Below are positions 62,580-64,000 of a DNA stretch of 64,000 nt, piece by piece (position 1 is the first letter of the stretch; each line of letters begins with the position of its first letter). The position numbers and the translations under genes were made by a program. The notes under the pieces are model-generated. The model worked only from the letters and a program-made list of their open reading frames with translations, did no database searches and had not been told where the DNA came from. Location: contig NZ_GL379589.1 of assembly GCF_000143625.1 (NCBI RefSeq), positions 550,373 through 614,372 on the forward strand, in the 5' to 3' direction. The stretch is from Candidatus Regiella insecticola LSR1 (GTDB lineage Bacteria > Pseudomonadota > Gammaproteobacteria > Enterobacterales > Enterobacteriaceae).

Positions 62580-62707
62580 TATACCCTTCGCCTTTGAAGC
62601 CACCGCGTTGTTGGCTGCGAGCCCTCGCCCGAATCACGTAGTATCTCTACGCTCATCTGGTCTCACGCTCTGGCCGCCTAGCGGCAGCTTCAAAGGCGAA
62701 GGGCATA
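62580..62707. repeat. ERIC-like palindrome, copy 13
   Basis: TATACCCTTCGCCTTTGAAG … AAAGGCGAAGGGCATA, core CTACGCTCATCTGG. Its last TA is shared with the following P106 repeat. Confidence 0.85.
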
Positions 62708-62811
62708 TAGCCGAATCAGTTTAATTTGATTCAAGGCGGAGGAGTACAGACAGTACAAATAGTACGGCAAGCGACGACAACACAGAATTAAATTAAACTG
62801 ATTCGGCTATA
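62706..62811. repeat. 106-bp palindromic repeat (P106), copy 3
   Basis: TATAGCCGAATCAGTTTAAT … ATTAAACTGATTCGGCTATA, same length as the copy at 41748 and more symmetrical at its ends. Confidence 0.88.
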
Positions 62812-62861
62812 GTGTATAAAAAACAGCAATCACCTCTCTAACTAAGAGCAAGAATTTATCA

Positions 62862-64000
62862 ATGAAGTTAATACGAAATTTCTCCATTATTGCCCATATT
62901 GATCACGGTAAGTCAACCCTATCTGACCGTCTTATTCAGATCTGCGGCGGATTAACCGAACGTGAAATGGCGGCACAAGTGCTCGATTCTATGGAATTAG
63001 AACGCGAGCGTGGCATCACGATTAAAGCACAAAGTGTTACGCTAAATTACCAAGCTCAGGATGGTCAGACCTATCAGCTTAATTTTATTGATACCCCCGG
63101 GCATGTTGATTTCTCTTATGAAGTCTCCCGCTCATTGGCTGCTTGTGAAGGCGCATTATTGGTCGTTGACGCAGGTCAAGGGGTTGAAGCGCAAACATTA
63201 GCTAATTGTTACACCGCGATGGAAATGGATCTGGAAGTGGTGCCGGTGCTGAATAAAATTGATCTGCCGGCGGCTGATGCTGATCGTGTTGCGCAAGAGA
63301 TTGAAGATATCGTGGGTATTAGTGCTATTGATGCGGTTCGTTGTTCAGCCAAAACAGGGGTTGGTGTAGCCGATGTGCTGGAACGTTTGGTACGTGATAT
63401 TCCCCCACCAACAGGAAATATTGAAGGGTCATTACAAGCTCTGATTATAGATTCGTGGTTTGATAATTATTTAGGCGTAGTTGCTTTAATTCGCATTAAA
63501 AATGGCACCCTGCATAAAGGCGATAAAATTCAAGTCATGAGCACAGGGCAAAGTTATCATGCTGATCGTTTAGGGATCTTTACACCAAAACGGCTTGATC
63601 GCGATCAATTAAATTGCGGCGAAGTCGGCTGGGTAGTCTGTGCCATCAAAGACATTTTGGGCGCGCCGGTAGGGGATACCCTGACGTTAAGCCATAAACC
63701 GGCTGAAACCCCCTTGCCTGGCTTTAAAAAAGTGAAACCACAGGTTTATGCAGGTTTATTTCCCATCAGCTCTGAAGATTATGAAGTTTTCCGTGATGCA
63801 CTTGGCAAACTCAGCCTGAATGATGCTTCGTTATTTTATGAGCCTGAAAGTTCTACTGCGCTAGGGTTTGGTTTTCGATGTGGTTTCCTTGGATTACTAC
63901 ATATGGAAATCATTCAAGAACGTCTGGAACGTGAATACAATCTTGAATTGATTACTACAGCCCCCACCGTGGTATATGAAATACAAACCACCAGCAACGA
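62862..64000 (+). CDS. lepA: elongation factor 4 (LepA), 5' part
   Basis: Ribosome-associated GTPase. The first 379 codons are inside the window and open to the edge. G1 AHIDHGKST (residues 11-19), G2 region [11 protein letters not shown]3 DTPGHVDF, G4 NKID, then domain II and the LepA-specific domain start ([17 protein letters not shown]). In E. coli lepA is followed by lepB and is not next to lipA, so this junction is a rearrangement. Confidence 0.96.
   Translation, partial: MKLIRNFSIIAHIDHGKSTLSDRLIQICGGLTEREMAAQVLDSMELERERGITIKAQSVTLNYQAQDGQTYQLNFIDTPGHVDFSYEVSRSLAACEGALLVVDAGQGVEAQTLANCYTAMEMDLEVVPVLNKIDLPAADADRVAQEIEDIVGISAIDAVRCSAKTGVGVADVLERLVRDIPPPTGNIEGSLQALIIDSWFDNYLGVVALIRIKNGTLHKGDKIQVMSTGQSYHADRLGIFTPKRLDRDQLNCGEVGWVVCAIKDILGAPVGDTLTLSHKPAETPLPGFKKVKPQVYAGLFPISSEDYEVFRDALGKLSLNDASLFYEPESSTALGFGFRCGFLGLLHMEIIQERLEREYNLELITTAPTVVYEIQTTSN

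Overview
The window looks like the chromosome of a facultative insect endosymbiont in Enterobacterales, of the Regiella/Hamiltonella/Serratia symbiotica type. This is an inference. It rests on enterobacterial gene blocks whose products closely match E. coli (proQ-prc-htpX, groSL, dsbD, leuS-lptE-holA-nadD, mrdA-rodA-dacA-ybeD-lipB-lipA, purL), on a very high density of insertion sequences, MITEs and palindromic repeats, and on many genes broken by frameshifts, stops or insertions.

Layout. 1-2750: a nest of transposons (IS5-family copy, degenerate IS21-like element, MITE, IS3-like fragment) ending the truncated letB. 2779-9537: letA/letB divergent from proQ-prc-htpX. 9539-13325: IS5 copies around amiD and a group II intron fragment. 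13600-22258: groESL with a sigma-32 promoter, fxsA, aspA, dsbD, ygfX (broken), sdhE, ygfZ. 22365-28282: an ISAs1-family element, a BrnT/BrnA toxin-antitoxin pair, and a decayed lambdoid prophage replication module (RusA, DnaC, O-like, Rha-like, CII/YmfL-like). 28332-33460: nadD-holA-lptE-leuS, transcribed leftward. 33700-39764: bcp, a bepA split by a MITE, IS3 and IS5 elements, a BON-domain protein. 40067-41491: a YD-repeat protein of unknown function. 41868-45836: purL. 45992-54833: a lateral (Flag-2-like) flagellar cluster with flagellin, cap, chaperone, hook-length protein, FliL, sigma factor, two stator proteins and a divergent membrane-anchored regulator, with two members frameshifted. 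54808-62472: a periplasmic partner protein, yegP, then mrdA-rodA-dacA(broken)-ybeD-lipB-lipA. 62862-64000: the start of lepA.

The most unusual signal is the repeat population. (1) About 13 full copies of an ERIC-like palindrome of about 121 bp beginning TACCC and ending GGGTA, apparently inserted at TA. Three copies sit in-frame inside nadD, lptE and the lafZ-like regulator, each in the same orientation and reading phase, adding exactly 41 codons, as Rickettsia palindromic elements do. (2) A 140-bp MITE with the same ends and TA target as the resident IS5-family element. (3) A 153-bp MITE with ISAs1-type ends and a 10-bp target duplication that splits bepA. (4) A 106-bp palindrome that twice directly follows an ERIC copy, sharing its TATA. 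These repeats lie at most places where genes expected from enterobacterial synteny (msrC, dcuA-cutA, perM, rlpA) are missing, and they supply altered gene ends, stop codons and possibly a ribosome binding site.
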